DNA of 64,000 bases, taken from positions 62,001 through 126,000 of the forward strand of contig NZ_JAFFJT010000023.1 of NCBI RefSeq assembly GCF_016924665.1, written 5' to 3'. The stretch comes from Nocardioides sp. SYSU D00038 (GTDB taxonomy: Bacteria; Actinomycetota; Actinomycetes; Propionibacteriales; Nocardioidaceae). A program made the translations under genes and the position numbers. The notes beneath the pieces were generated by a model, which worked only from the letters and a program-made list of their open reading frames with translations, did no database searches and was not told where the DNA came from. How positions within the stretch are numbered: position 1 is the stretch's first letter; each line of letters opens with the position of its first letter. Below, in pieces: positions 39,861 through 47,971 of this stretch.

Positions 39861-41235
39861 CGGTCGGCTCCTCGCAGGGTCGCAGCTTCCAGAAGTAGTT
39901 GTGGATCGCGTCGGTGGTCCAGAGCCGGCGGAAGGTCGGCCGCATCCGGCTGCCGACCACGACGTCGGCGGCGGTCACGTCGGTGGCGTAGCCGGTGAGA
40001 CGGCCGCCGCCCTCGACGTCGGCGACGACCATCGCGACCTCCGGCTCCGGCATCGTCGTGAGCCGGTCCTGGGTCACGCTGACGACGGTGGCCACCCGGT
40101 CGCGCAGCGACACCGGCTTCCCACCGTCGAGGGACCCGCAGGCCGCGCACGCCCGTCCCGGCGGAGTCGTGACCCGGTCGCAGGAGTCGCAGCGCATGCC
40201 CTCGAGCAGGTACTTCCACCCGCGGCGCCGGTGGATCGGCGGCGCTGCGGGGGCCGGGGAGGCCGGACGCGCCGGACCTTGCACCTCGATGAGGCCGCGC
40301 CAGCGGAGGAAGGTGCCGTAGGACACCCGTCGCCGGGCCGCGAGCTGGGCCGCGACGGTCGGTGCCCCGCGGGCCGCCCGCACCCCGTCGCCGACCCTCA
40401 GCACCATGGCGTCAGCGCCGTCGGTGGCCGAGACCAGCAGCACGGTCGCACCGGGCTCGGCCCGGTCGAGCGCGTCGGCGAGCAGCAGGCCCGGGTGCGC
40501 GGTGCCGGTCCAGCCGGTCGCCGTCTCGACGGCGGCGTCCGCCCCGTCGGAGCCGAGAGCGCGGCGGATCGCCGCGGCGGCCCGGGCGTTGGAGGAGCTG
40601 ACCACCACCACGTCTGGTCGCTCGACCCCGGCCGCGCGAAGCGCCTCGGTGACAGCCGGCCCCGCGGCCTCGACCAGCAGCTGGGCGGTGAAGCGCTCGT
40701 CCCAGACCCGATCGGTGGTCTCGCCCGGGAGCCGCCAACGCTCGAGCATCTCGACGGTGCGGGTGGCCCGGGCCAGCACGCTCGCGGCCTCGCTGCCGCC
40801 ACCGACGAACGCCACCGCGCCGTCGCCCTGGGCAAGCTCGTCGGGTGCACCCGGATGGGTCTGCCGCAGGTCGGCCGCGATCGCGAGCGAGCCGGTGCCG
40901 GCCGCGAGGTCCAGGGCCGAGAAGCCGGAGCGGTGTCCGCGCAGGTCGATCCCCGCCACGCCGCCGTCGAGGCCGAGTGCCTCGTGCACGACCGTGGCCG
41001 CCGTCTTGGCGTCGTACGGCGCCAGCACGCTCGCCAGGAGCAGGTGACCGCTCGCCGCGGGCGACCGCCCGAGACCGCGGGCGGCCTCGACGGCCATCGT
41101 CACCGCGTCCTCGTCGTACGACGCGACGCTGCGGGTCCCGCGGGCCGCCGCGGGGGCGTCGGGATCCAGCCGGACGTCGTCGAGGAAGTACGACGGCACG
41201 TAGGCGGCGTAGGCGGCGATACCTGGCTCAGGCAT
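39850..41235 (-). CDS. Thiolase-fold (HMG-CoA synthase-like) protein fused to Zn-ribbon/DUF35
   Basis: A 461-residue fusion. Residues 1-315 have the 3-oxoacyl-synthase-III/HMG-CoA-synthase fold (IAAYAAYVPSYFLDD start, GDGAVAFVGGG middle). At the position of the nucleophilic cysteine the sequence is DLRGHRSGF, so R102 stands where Cys is expected. Residues 345-370 form a zinc ribbon (CDSC ... CAAC). The rest is the OB-fold DUF35, ending KPVSLRDRVATVVSVTQDRL and following. DUF35 proteins partner with thiolases, as ChsH2 does with Ltp2. The catalytic half seems dead, so it is likely a scaffold or CoA-binding partner of the thiolase downstream. Confidence 0.87.
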   Translation of the reverse strand: MPEPGIAAYAAYVPSYFLDDVRLDPDAPAAARGTRSVASYDEDAVTMAVEAARGLGRSPAASGHLLLASVLAPYDAKTAATVVHEALGLDGGVAGIDLRGHRSGFSALDLAAGTGSLAIAADLRQTHPGAPDELAQGDGAVAFVGGGSEAASVLARATRTVEMLERWRLPGETTDRVWDERFTAQLLVEAAGPAVTEALRAAGVERPDVVVVSSSNARAAAAIRRALGSDGADAAVETATGWTGTAHPGLLLADALDRAEPGATVLLVSATDGADAMVLRVGDGVRAARGAPTVAAQLAARRRVSYGTFLRWRGLIEVQGPARPASPAPAAPPIHRRRGWKYLLEGMRCDSCDRVTTPPGRACAACGSLDGGKPVSLRDRVATVVSVTQDRLTTMPEPEVAMVVADVEGGGRLTGYATDVTAADVVVGSRMRPTFRRLWTTDAIHNYFWKLRPCEEPTDGD

Positions 41236-42052
41236 GGGTTGCGGACGCTCCTTCGGTCCAGTGGGGGACGGCTGCGAGCAGGCGCCGGGTGTAGTCGACG
41301 GTGGGATGCCGCAGCACCTGGTCGGTGGGGCCGACCTCGACCACCTCGCCCTGGCTCATCACCGCGATCCGGTCGCACAGGTCGCTGGCCAGCATCAGGT
41401 CGTGGGTGACGAAGAGCAGCCCGATGTGCAGCTCGTCGACGAGCTCCCGGAAGAGCGCGACGACCTCGGCCTGGGTGGTGACGTCGAGGGCGGTCGTGCA
41501 CTCGTCGGCGATCACGAGCGCGGGGTTGGTCACGACCGCCAGCGCGATGGCGACGCGTTGGCGCAACCCGCCGGAGAGCTGGTGCGGGTAGCTGTCGAGG
41601 ACCCTGTCGGGGTCGTCGATGCGCATCCGCCGGAGCACCTCGGTCGACCGGGCTCGCACCTCGTCGCGCCCGATGCCGTCGACGTGCCTCTCCAGCACCT
41701 CGCTGAGGTGCCGACGCACACGCATGAGGGGGTTGAGGGAGCGGGATGCGTCCTGGAAGACCATGCCGACCGACCGGCCGCGCGCAGTGTGCGTGAGGTC
41801 GGTGCCGGGTCCGACCAGCACCTCCCCCACGAGCTCGATCCGGCCGGTGGCGACCTGCACGTTGCGCTCGAGCAGGCCCACGACCGACCGGGCGAGCGTG
41901 GTCTTGCCGCTGCCGGACTCCCCCACGACTCCGACCACCTCGCCGGCTCGCACCTCCAGCTCGACGTCACGCAGCAGCAGCAGCTGCCGGTCGGCCACGG
42001 ACGCGGTGATCGTCAGCGACCGCAGCTCCAGCAGGGCTTCGCCGCGGGCCAT
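41228..42052 (-). CDS. Dpp/Opp-type ABC transporter ATPase
   Basis: A 274-residue ATPase of the peptide/nickel (Dpp/Opp) family. Walker A is GESGSGKTT (about 44-52), the Q-loop is VFQDASRSLNP, the signature is LSGGLRQRVAIA (with GL in place of GQ), Walker B is LVIADECTTALD and the H-loop is LLFVTHDL. The C-terminal HPTVDYTRRLLAAVP is the usual regulatory tail of the family. It overlaps the next gene by 8 bp and the permease gene by 1 bp. Confidence 0.9.
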   Translation of the reverse strand: MARGEALLELRSLTITASVADRQLLLLRDVELEVRAGEVVGVVGESGSGKTTLARSVVGLLERNVQVATGRIELVGEVLVGPGTDLTHTARGRSVGMVFQDASRSLNPLMRVRRHLSEVLERHVDGIGRDEVRARSTEVLRRMRIDDPDRVLDSYPHQLSGGLRQRVAIALAVVTNPALVIADECTTALDVTTQAEVVALFRELVDELHIGLLFVTHDLMLASDLCDRIAVMSQGEVVEVGPTDQVLRHPTVDYTRRLLAAVPHWTEGASATHA

Positions 42053-42948
42053 CAGCGCCTCCTCTTCCTGGGGTCGTGGTGGGTCAGCAGTGCGTCACCG
42101 AGCAGGTTGACCAGCAGGACGACGACGGTGATGGCGAGGCCGGGGAAGGTGGCGACCCACCAGGCCCGCGAGAGCACGTCCTGCCCCGAGGCGAGCATCG
42201 CGCCCCAGCTGATGTCGGGCGGGACCACGCCGAGGCCGAGGAAGCTCAGGGCGCTCTCGACGAGGATCGCCGTGCCGATCTGGAGGGTGCCGAGGGCGAC
42301 GATCGTGCCGACGAGGTTGGGGACGACGTGGCGCAGCACGATCCGTGGCTCCGACGCCCCGGCGGCGCGCAGGCCGAGCACGAACTGCCGCTCCCGGAGC
42401 GTCATCGCCACCGACCTGGTGACCCGGGCGCAAGCCGCCCAGCCGGTGAGCGCCAGCACCAGGAAGAGGACGGGCAGCGAGCTGCCCTGGCTGGAGATGA
42501 CCGCGAGCGCGATGAGGATGAAGGGCAGCGCCAGCTGGGCGTCGATCAGCCGGCTGACCACCAGGTCGACCCACCCGCGGCAGTACCCGGCGAGCACGCC
42601 GATCAGGGTGCCCGGCCCGATGGCGACGAGGGCGCCGACCAGGCCGATGAAGAGGGTGAGCCGCCCCCCGACGACGAGCTGGGCCAGCACGTCCTGGCCG
42701 AGCTTGTCGGTGCCGAGCGGGTTGTCCCAGCTGCCCCCGTCGAGGAAGACGGGTGGCGCCAGCGTGTTGTCGAGATCGGTCTGGCGCGGGTCGGCGAGCA
42801 GCCCGGTCATCGGGAGCACGACCACGAGCACGGCGATCGCCACCAGCGGCAGGGCGAGCCAGAAGACCGAGGTACGGCGCCGGCGGCGGGCGCGGGCGAC
42901 GTGCTCGGTCGCGACGATGGTGGGGACCTTGGCGTCGAGCTGGGTCAT
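42052..42948 (-). CDS. Dpp/Opp-type ABC permease (DppC-like)
   Basis: A 298-residue permease. The DppC-type N-terminal helix is at about 28-50, then a periplasmic loop with the family pattern NPLGTDKLGQDVLAQLVVGGR. Four or five further helices follow, with the EAA-type ATPase contact loop LGLRAAGASEPRIVLRHVVPNL near residue 200. It forms a heterodimeric channel with the DppB-like protein upstream (4-bp gap). Substrates of this family include peptides, nickel and diverse small organics. Confidence 0.9.
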   Translation of the reverse strand: MTQLDAKVPTIVATEHVARARRRRRTSVFWLALPLVAIAVLVVVLPMTGLLADPRQTDLDNTLAPPVFLDGGSWDNPLGTDKLGQDVLAQLVVGGRLTLFIGLVGALVAIGPGTLIGVLAGYCRGWVDLVVSRLIDAQLALPFILIALAVISSQGSSLPVLFLVLALTGWAACARVTRSVAMTLRERQFVLGLRAAGASEPRIVLRHVVPNLVGTIVALGTLQIGTAILVESALSFLGLGVVPPDISWGAMLASGQDVLSRAWWVATFPGLAITVVVLLVNLLGDALLTHHDPRKRRR

Positions 42949-42952
42949 CGGG

Positions 42953-43876
42953 TCACCTCAGCCTCGGGTCGATGGCGACGTGGAGCATGTCGACGAGCTG
43001 GTTGAGGACGACGAAGGTGATCGCGCCGAACACGACGATCGCCTGGACGAGCGGGAAGTCGCGGAACTGGATCGCCTGGAGGGCCAGCTGGCCGAGGCCC
43101 GGCCAGCTGTAGACGTACTCGACCGCAACCGCGCCCGACAGCAGCGCGCCCGCCTGGAGCACCACGATCGTCAGCACCGGGGCGGAGGCGTTGCCGAAGC
43201 CGTGGCGCCAGACGACGCTGCGGACCCGCAGGCCTCGGGCTCGTGCCGAGTCGATGTAGGGCTCGCGCAGAACCTCCGACATGCTCGCCCGCGTCAGCCG
43301 GGCGACGTGCGCCATCGGGTAGAGCGACATGGTCACGGCGGGCAGCACGAGGTGCTGCCACGACCCGGACTGGCCCGCCGGGAGCCACCCGAGCCGGACG
43401 GCGAAGAGCAGGATCAGCATCATGCCGAGCCAGAAGACCGGCACCGACTGGCCGAGCAGTGCGAGCGCCGACGCGGTGCGGTCCCACCAGGTGCCCTCGC
43501 GGGTCGCCGCCAGCACGCCGAGCGGGACGCCGATCGCGACGGCGATGGCCATCCCTGCTCCGACCAGCTGCAACGTGAACGGCAAGCGGTCGAGGATCAT
43601 GTCGAGGTTCGGTTGGTAGAACTGCAGGGACGTACCGAAGTCCAAGGTGACGATGCCCTTGAGGTAGTCGAGGTACTGCACCACCAAGGACTGGTCCAGA
43701 CCCAGCTGGGCCTGGAGCGCGTCCCGCTGCTCGGGGGTGGCCATCGGTCCCAGGATGTTCGAGGTCGGGTCGCCGGAGAGCCGGCCCAGGGCGAACGCCA
43801 TCGTGACGGCGAGCCAGAGCGTGATGAGGGCCGCCCCGAGGTGGCGCAGCCCCTTGCGGACCAGGACCCTGCTCAT
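42953..43876 (-). CDS. Dpp/Opp-type ABC permease (DppB-like)
   Basis: A 307-residue permease. The first helix is in LVRKGLRHLGAALITLWLAVTMAFALGRL-like sequence (residues 5-33), then the family segment LGLDQSLVVQYLDYLKGIVTLDFGTSL. The EAA loop SEVLREPYIDSARARGLRVRSVVWRH lies near residue 205. The ATG at 43876 overlaps the stop of the upstream ATPase (ATGA); a GTG at 43891 is less likely. Confidence 0.9.
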   Translation of the reverse strand: MSRVLVRKGLRHLGAALITLWLAVTMAFALGRLSGDPTSNILGPMATPEQRDALQAQLGLDQSLVVQYLDYLKGIVTLDFGTSLQFYQPNLDMILDRLPFTLQLVGAGMAIAVAIGVPLGVLAATREGTWWDRTASALALLGQSVPVFWLGMMLILLFAVRLGWLPAGQSGSWQHLVLPAVTMSLYPMAHVARLTRASMSEVLREPYIDSARARGLRVRSVVWRHGFGNASAPVLTIVVLQAGALLSGAVAVEYVYSWPGLGQLALQAIQFRDFPLVQAIVVFGAITFVVLNQLVDMLHVAIDPRLR

Positions 43877-44718
43877 CGCCCGGCCCGCCACCGGGAGCCC
43901 GGCATCGCGGCCAGGAGCCTGCGGGTGTAGTCGTGCCGCGGTCGGGCGAAGACCTGCTCGGCGTCGCCCTGCTCGACGACCGCGCCGCGGTACATCACGA
44001 CCACGCGCTGGCAGATGCTGCGGACGACCGCGAGGTCGTGGCTGATGAAGAGCATCGACGCGCCCGTCGTACGACGCGCCTCGCGCAGGAGCTCCAGCAC
44101 GTCGGCCTGCACCGAGACGTCGAGGCCGGAGGTCGGCTCGTCGGCGACGATGAGGCGGGGCCGCATCATCAGGGCTCGGGCGATGCAGACGCGCTGCGCC
44201 TGTCCCCCGCTCAGCTGGTGGGGGTAGCGGTCGAGGAGGTCCGGCGCGAGCCGTACCCGGCCCACGAGGTCCTCGTCGTCGATCCAGTCGGTGCGGCGGG
44301 GCTGCAGGGCGCGCAGCTCCTTGAAGCCGGAACGCACCGACTGGCGGGGGTCCAGCGACCCGTGCGGGTCCTGGAAGACGACCTGAACCTCGGGACGCAG
44401 GGCACGCAGCTCGGCGCGCTTGAGCGACCGCAGGTCTCGGCCGAGGAGGCGGATCGTGCCGGTCCCGGGTGCACCCAAGGCGGTGGCGGCCATCGCGAGC
44501 GTGGTCTTGCCCGAACCCGACTCGCCGACCACACCCATGGACTCACCCGGCCCGATGGACAGGGACACGTGGTCGACCGCCGTGAAGAGCTCGCGCGAGC
44601 GCTCACGCCGGTGCTGGACGACGAGGTCCTCGATCTCGAGCACCAGACCGTCCTGCGGCGTGAGGCCGGGACGGCGGACGAGGTCGGCCGCCGTCCCGGT
44701 CTCGATCGCTTCGGTCAT
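43873..44718 (-). CDS. Dpp/Opp-type ABC transporter ATPase (second)
   Basis: A 281-residue ATPase. Walker A is GESGSGKTT, the Q-loop is VVFQDPHGSLDP, the canonical signature is LSGGQAQRVCIA, Walker B is LIVADEPTSGLD and the H-loop is LFISHDLAV. It pairs with the ATPase at 41228; the layout SBP-ATPase-permease-permease-ATPase is a complete importer. The ATG at 44718 is 1 bp after the binding-protein stop; the upstream GTG/ATG at 44748 would overlap it. Confidence 0.9.
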   Translation of the reverse strand: MTEAIETGTAADLVRRPGLTPQDGLVLEIEDLVVQHRRERSRELFTAVDHVSLSIGPGESMGVVGESGSGKTTLAMAATALGAPGTGTIRLLGRDLRSLKRAELRALRPEVQVVFQDPHGSLDPRQSVRSGFKELRALQPRRTDWIDDEDLVGRVRLAPDLLDRYPHQLSGGQAQRVCIARALMMRPRLIVADEPTSGLDVSVQADVLELLREARRTTGASMLFISHDLAVVRSICQRVVVMYRGAVVEQGDAEQVFARPRHDYTRRLLAAMPGSRWRAGR

Positions 44719-44719
44719 G

Positions 44720-46249
44720 TCAGCCGATCGTGACGCCGGTGAAGTCACCGGTGTTGAGCGGCCCGAACTCGAACCCGCTGACGCCGGGCTGGGTCGCGTA
44801 GGCGAACACCTGCCGGTACAGCGGCACGTAGCAGGTCTTCTCGACCACGCCCAGGGTGTTGAGCTCGTCGTAGATCGGCTGCGCGGCTTCGCCGTCGGCC
44901 TGCTCGAGCGCCTCGGCGACCTTGGCGTCGATCTGCGGGTCGGGGCAGTTGCCGGTGATCGACGCGGTCTTCATGAACCCGCTGGCGAAGAAGTCGGGCA
45001 CCGCGACGTTCGGGACACCGGCGAAGATGTACAGCCCGTTCAGCTCGCGACCGATGACCTGGGTCGTCAGCGTCCCGTAGTCGAGCGGGTTGTACTTCAC
45101 CGTGAAGCCGGCTTCCTCGAGCATGCCGCCCACCGCCTGGGCAACCTCCTCGATGTTGGTGTACTGACCTGCAGGGTAGGTGATCGGCACCTCGACCTTG
45201 GCGCCTCCGAGGAGCGACTTCGCCTCGGCGGGGTCCGGCTCGAGCTGCTCCGCCGGCTCCTCACCCGGCTTCACGTTCAGCAGGCCGGCGTCGGCGACGG
45301 CCTTGCCGTCGAAGATGCCGCTGACGATCTGGTCCCGGTCCACCGCCAGGGCGGCCGCACGCGCGACGTCCGGGTCGTCGAAAGGTGCCTTGTCGGTCTG
45401 GAGGAAGGCGATGATCTTCATCGCGGTCTCCTCGGTCACCAGCTCCAGATCGGCGCTCTCGGCCTCGTCCTGCTGCGTGGGCGGCAGATCCATCGCGATG
45501 TCGACCGCGTCGCTCTGGAGCAACGCCAGACGCTGACCCGCCTCGGTGGACCAGCTGAACACGATCTTCTCGTTCTCGGCCTTCTCCCCCCAGTAGTCGT
45601 CGTTGCGGACGACGGTCATGTCCCGGCCGGCGTTCTGACCCTGGAAGACGTAGGGACCGGTGCCGACGGGTGCCGCGGCGAAGCCCTCGGGGCCCTTCTC
45701 GTCGTAGTACTTGGGCGGGACCAGGTAGACGGTGCCGAGGAGGTTGGGCAGGTCGTACTGGGGCGTCTCGGTTTTCACGACCACGGTTGTCGCATCGGGT
45801 GCCGAGATGTCGACCGCGTTGGCCCAGTAGGACTTCAGGATCGAGGCATCGCTGTCTCGGGTGAGCTCGAGGGTGTTCACCACCGCCGCCGCGTCGGCGG
45901 GCTCGCCGTTGCTGAAGCTCACGCCCTCGCGGACCGTGAACGTCCAGGTCGTGTCGTCGGTCCGCTCCCAGCCGGTGATGAGGCCGTCCTCGGACGGCTC
46001 GAGGTCCTCGTCGGTGGTGACGAGCGGCTCGAGCACGGTCGCCCACACCATCTGGCCCGAGCGCGGGCCGACGATGGGGTCGAGGGTGGCGGGCTGCGCC
46101 TGCAGGACGACGCGAACGGTGCCGGAGCCCCCGCCCCCGCGGCGAGAGTCGTCGTCGCTGCTTCCGCACGCGATGAGGGTGCTGGCCAGGACGGCGGCGG
46201 CCGCGGAGGCGACCCCTCGCCGGAGTGCCAGGCGCCGGGTGTTGGTCAT
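44720..46249 (-). CDS. Family 5 extracellular solute-binding lipoprotein
   Basis: A 509-residue binding protein of the Dpp/Opp (family 5) type. A signal peptide with basic start RRLALRR ends in a lipobox LIACGSS (cysteine near residue 28). The mature part opens VRVVLQAQPATLDPIVGP, followed by WTFTVREGVSFSNGEPADAAAVV and AAPVGTGPYVFQGQNAGRD, all classic for the family. It leads an eleven-gene unit otherwise devoted to CoA-dependent catabolism, so the ligand is probably the pathway's growth substrate rather than peptides. Expression is set by the promoter and operator C at 46320-46348. Confidence 0.92.
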   Translation of the reverse strand: MTNTRRLALRRGVASAAAAVLASTLIACGSSDDDSRRGGGGSGTVRVVLQAQPATLDPIVGPRSGQMVWATVLEPLVTTDEDLEPSEDGLITGWERTDDTTWTFTVREGVSFSNGEPADAAAVVNTLELTRDSDASILKSYWANAVDISAPDATTVVVKTETPQYDLPNLLGTVYLVPPKYYDEKGPEGFAAAPVGTGPYVFQGQNAGRDMTVVRNDDYWGEKAENEKIVFSWSTEAGQRLALLQSDAVDIAMDLPPTQQDEAESADLELVTEETAMKIIAFLQTDKAPFDDPDVARAAALAVDRDQIVSGIFDGKAVADAGLLNVKPGEEPAEQLEPDPAEAKSLLGGAKVEVPITYPAGQYTNIEEVAQAVGGMLEEAGFTVKYNPLDYGTLTTQVIGRELNGLYIFAGVPNVAVPDFFASGFMKTASITGNCPDPQIDAKVAEALEQADGEAAQPIYDELNTLGVVEKTCYVPLYRQVFAYATQPGVSGFEFGPLNTGDFTGVTIG

Positions 46250-46319
46250 TGGTCTCTCTTCTCTCCCACGGACGGACAGGGGGTGGTGTGCTGCTCTCCC
46301 GAGTGGCGAAGACGCGGAT

Positions 46320-46348
46320 AACGTACCGACCAGCCGGTATCAAGTCAA
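46320..46348 (-). promoter_or_regulatory. Promoter of the transporter/thiolase operon
   Basis: On the minus strand, TTGACT (46348-46343), a 17-bp spacer and TACGTT (46325-46320) match the vegetative consensus well. Operator C fills the spacer, a classical arrangement for repression. Confidence 0.6.
46323..46340. promoter_or_regulatory. Regulon operator site C
   Basis: GTACCGACCAGCCGGTAT lies between the -35 and -10 of the leftward promoter, 73 bp before the binding-protein start. It shares CCGACC and CGGTAT with sites A and B at the same spacing. Confidence 0.75.
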
Positions 46349-46384
46349 CGATCTCTTGAGACTGCCGTCACAGTGGTTCCATTC

Positions 46385-46402
46385 ATACCGACTGGTATGT
46401 AT
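46385..46402. promoter_or_regulatory. Regulon operator site D
   Basis: ATACCGACTGGTATGTAT lies 10 bp before the rightward crotonase start. The first eleven bases equal those of site E. The right half is weaker, but the inner part CATACC-N4-GGTATG is itself an inverted repeat. Confidence 0.65.
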
Positions 46403-46412
46403 GCTCCCGCCC

Positions 46413-47138
46413 ATGGCCGCCCCCACAGTGCGCACGACCGCCTCCGGCAGGCTCGCGACCGTCGTCTTCGACAACGCTGCGCGGGGCAACGCGTTCACCG
46501 AGCCCGCCCTCGTCCAGCTCGTGACCGCGCTCGAGGACGCCGCCGCCGGCTCGGCCACCTCCGTCGTCCGCCTCGTCATGGCGGGCAGGAACTTCTGCGC
46601 CGGATGGGACACCACCGACTTCTCCCGGCTCGCCTCTGCCCCGGCCGAGGAGGTGGCCGACTCGCTGCGAGACAACGACCGCCTCCTCGGCCGGATCCAT
46701 GCCCTGCCGGTGCCGGTGGTGGCGGCGGTCCGCGGTCGCGTGGCTGGCTTCGGGGTCGGGCTGCTCGCCCACCTGCACGTCCCCATCGCCGCCCATGACG
46801 CCACCCTCGCACTGCCGGAGGTCGTCTACGGCATCTGTCCGGGAGGTGTCCTGCACACGCTGCTGCGCCGGGTCCCCCGGCCCGCCGCGGAGCTCCTCGT
46901 CCTCTCGGGCTCGGTCGTCGACGCCGACGCGATGCTCCGCTGGGGACTCGTGGCCAGCGTCGAGCCGAGCACCGGCGTCGACGCCGCCACCGAACGGACC
47001 GCGGAGGCCCTGGCCGCCCACCCGCCGAGCGTCGTCCGGGCCATCCGGGCCGCCACCGAGGCCACTCTCTCCGCGGGCAGCGCGGAGCCGGCGTACGCCG
47101 CGGCGGCCGCGTCCATCGTCAGGGGAGGTGTGTCGTGA
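46413..47138 (+). CDS. Enoyl-CoA hydratase/isomerase-family protein
   Basis: A 241-residue crotonase. Oxyanion segments are NFCAGWDTTDFSRL and RGRVAGFGVGLLAHLHVP; the active-site region is LALPEVVYGICPGGVLHTL, with the catalytic-position Glu absent after the glycines. No ribosome site precedes the ATG at 46413; another ATG at 46401 lies inside operator D, so the message may be leaderless. It leads a three-gene unit with a VOC protein and a flavin reductase, joined by 4-bp overlaps. The substrate is unknown. Confidence 0.86.
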   Translation: MAAPTVRTTASGRLATVVFDNAARGNAFTEPALVQLVTALEDAAAGSATSVVRLVMAGRNFCAGWDTTDFSRLASAPAEEVADSLRDNDRLLGRIHALPVPVVAAVRGRVAGFGVGLLAHLHVPIAAHDATLALPEVVYGICPGGVLHTLLRRVPRPAAELLVLSGSVVDADAMLRWGLVASVEPSTGVDAATERTAEALAAHPPSVVRAIRAATEATLSAGSAEPAYAAAAASIVRGGVS

Positions 47139-47971
47139 ACGACAGGTTCCGTGCCGGCGAGCCCGCCTGGATCGAGCTGTGCAGCACCGAGCCGCACGGC
47201 GCCGAGGAGTTCTACGCCGGCCTGCTGGGGTGGAGGGTGCGCCACGAACGGCTCGGCTCCGGCGTCTACCGCATGTGCAGCGCCGACGGCCGCGACGTCG
47301 CCGGCATCGCCGGCGCCGGGTTGGTGCACGACGGTCGACCCCACGGCTGGATCACCTACTTCGCGGTCGACGACGTCGATCGGTCGCAGGCGCGCGCCGT
47401 CGAGCTCGGCGCCGAGACGCTGACCCTGCCCCGCTACCTGCCCGCCGCCGGCACCGGGTGCGTCATGATCGACCCGCAGGGCGCGATCTTCGGCATGTAC
47501 AGCGGAGAGTCCCGCGCTGGCGTCGAGGTCGCCAACACCGCCGGCTCGCTCTGCTGGACGGAGCTGTCGACCGGAGAGCCCCGTGCCTCCGTCGAGTTCT
47601 ACCGCGGCCTCTTCGGCTACGGCACCGACGTGCGTGACTCACCGACCGGTCGCAGCTACACGGTGCTGACGCTGGACGACGCGCCGGTGGCCGGGATCCT
47701 CGAGCTCGAGAGCGCGTGGCCCAACACGCTGCCGGCGAGGTGGGCGCCGTACCTCGGCGTCACCGACCTGGATCGTGCCGTGGTCCAGGTGCTCGCGCTC
47801 GGCGGAAGCCAGGCCATCGGCCCGGTGCAGAGCCCCAACGGCGCCTTCCACGTCGTCCGTGACGCCGAGGGGCACGCCTTCGACCTCATCGAGCTCGAGA
47901 CGGGCCTGTGGATCAGCCCCCGGCTCGCGGCTCCCTCCGACCGGACCTCGACCCAGGTGAGTGACGCATGA
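47135..47971 (+). CDS. Two-module VOC protein
   Basis: A 278-residue protein of two tandem VOC modules. Module 1 (about 8-125) opens WIELCSTEPHGAEEFYAGLLGWRV; module 2 (about 140-262) opens CWTELSTGEPRASVEFYRGLFGYG and ends FHVVRDAEGHAFDLIELE. Both open with the same W-E-L-T-x-x-P-x-A-x-x-F-Y pattern, typical of the actinobacterial hydroxylase-associated VOC branch. Canonical extradiol metal ligands (His, His, Glu) are not all evident, so dioxygenase activity is doubtful. The start (GTG) and end each overlap the neighbours by 4 bp. Confidence 0.85.
   Translation: MNDRFRAGEPAWIELCSTEPHGAEEFYAGLLGWRVRHERLGSGVYRMCSADGRDVAGIAGAGLVHDGRPHGWITYFAVDDVDRSQARAVELGAETLTLPRYLPAAGTGCVMIDPQGAIFGMYSGESRAGVEVANTAGSLCWTELSTGEPRASVEFYRGLFGYGTDVRDSPTGRSYTVLTLDDAPVAGILELESAWPNTLPARWAPYLGVTDLDRAVVQVLALGGSQAIGPVQSPNGAFHVVRDAEGHAFDLIELETGLWISPRLAAPSDRTSTQVSDA

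Noticed and set aside
39850..41235. A ketosynthase-like gene suggesting a polyketide cluster
   Set aside because: No acyl carrier protein, acyltransferase or other biosynthetic gene is near; the thiolase-fold half is fused to DUF35, lacks its Cys and sits in a catabolic operon.
41234..43930. An 898-codon open frame on the plus strand
   Set aside because: It is antisense to four clear transporter genes with full family motifs; its composition (Arg, Asp, Gly, Gln-rich) is typical of a shadow frame.
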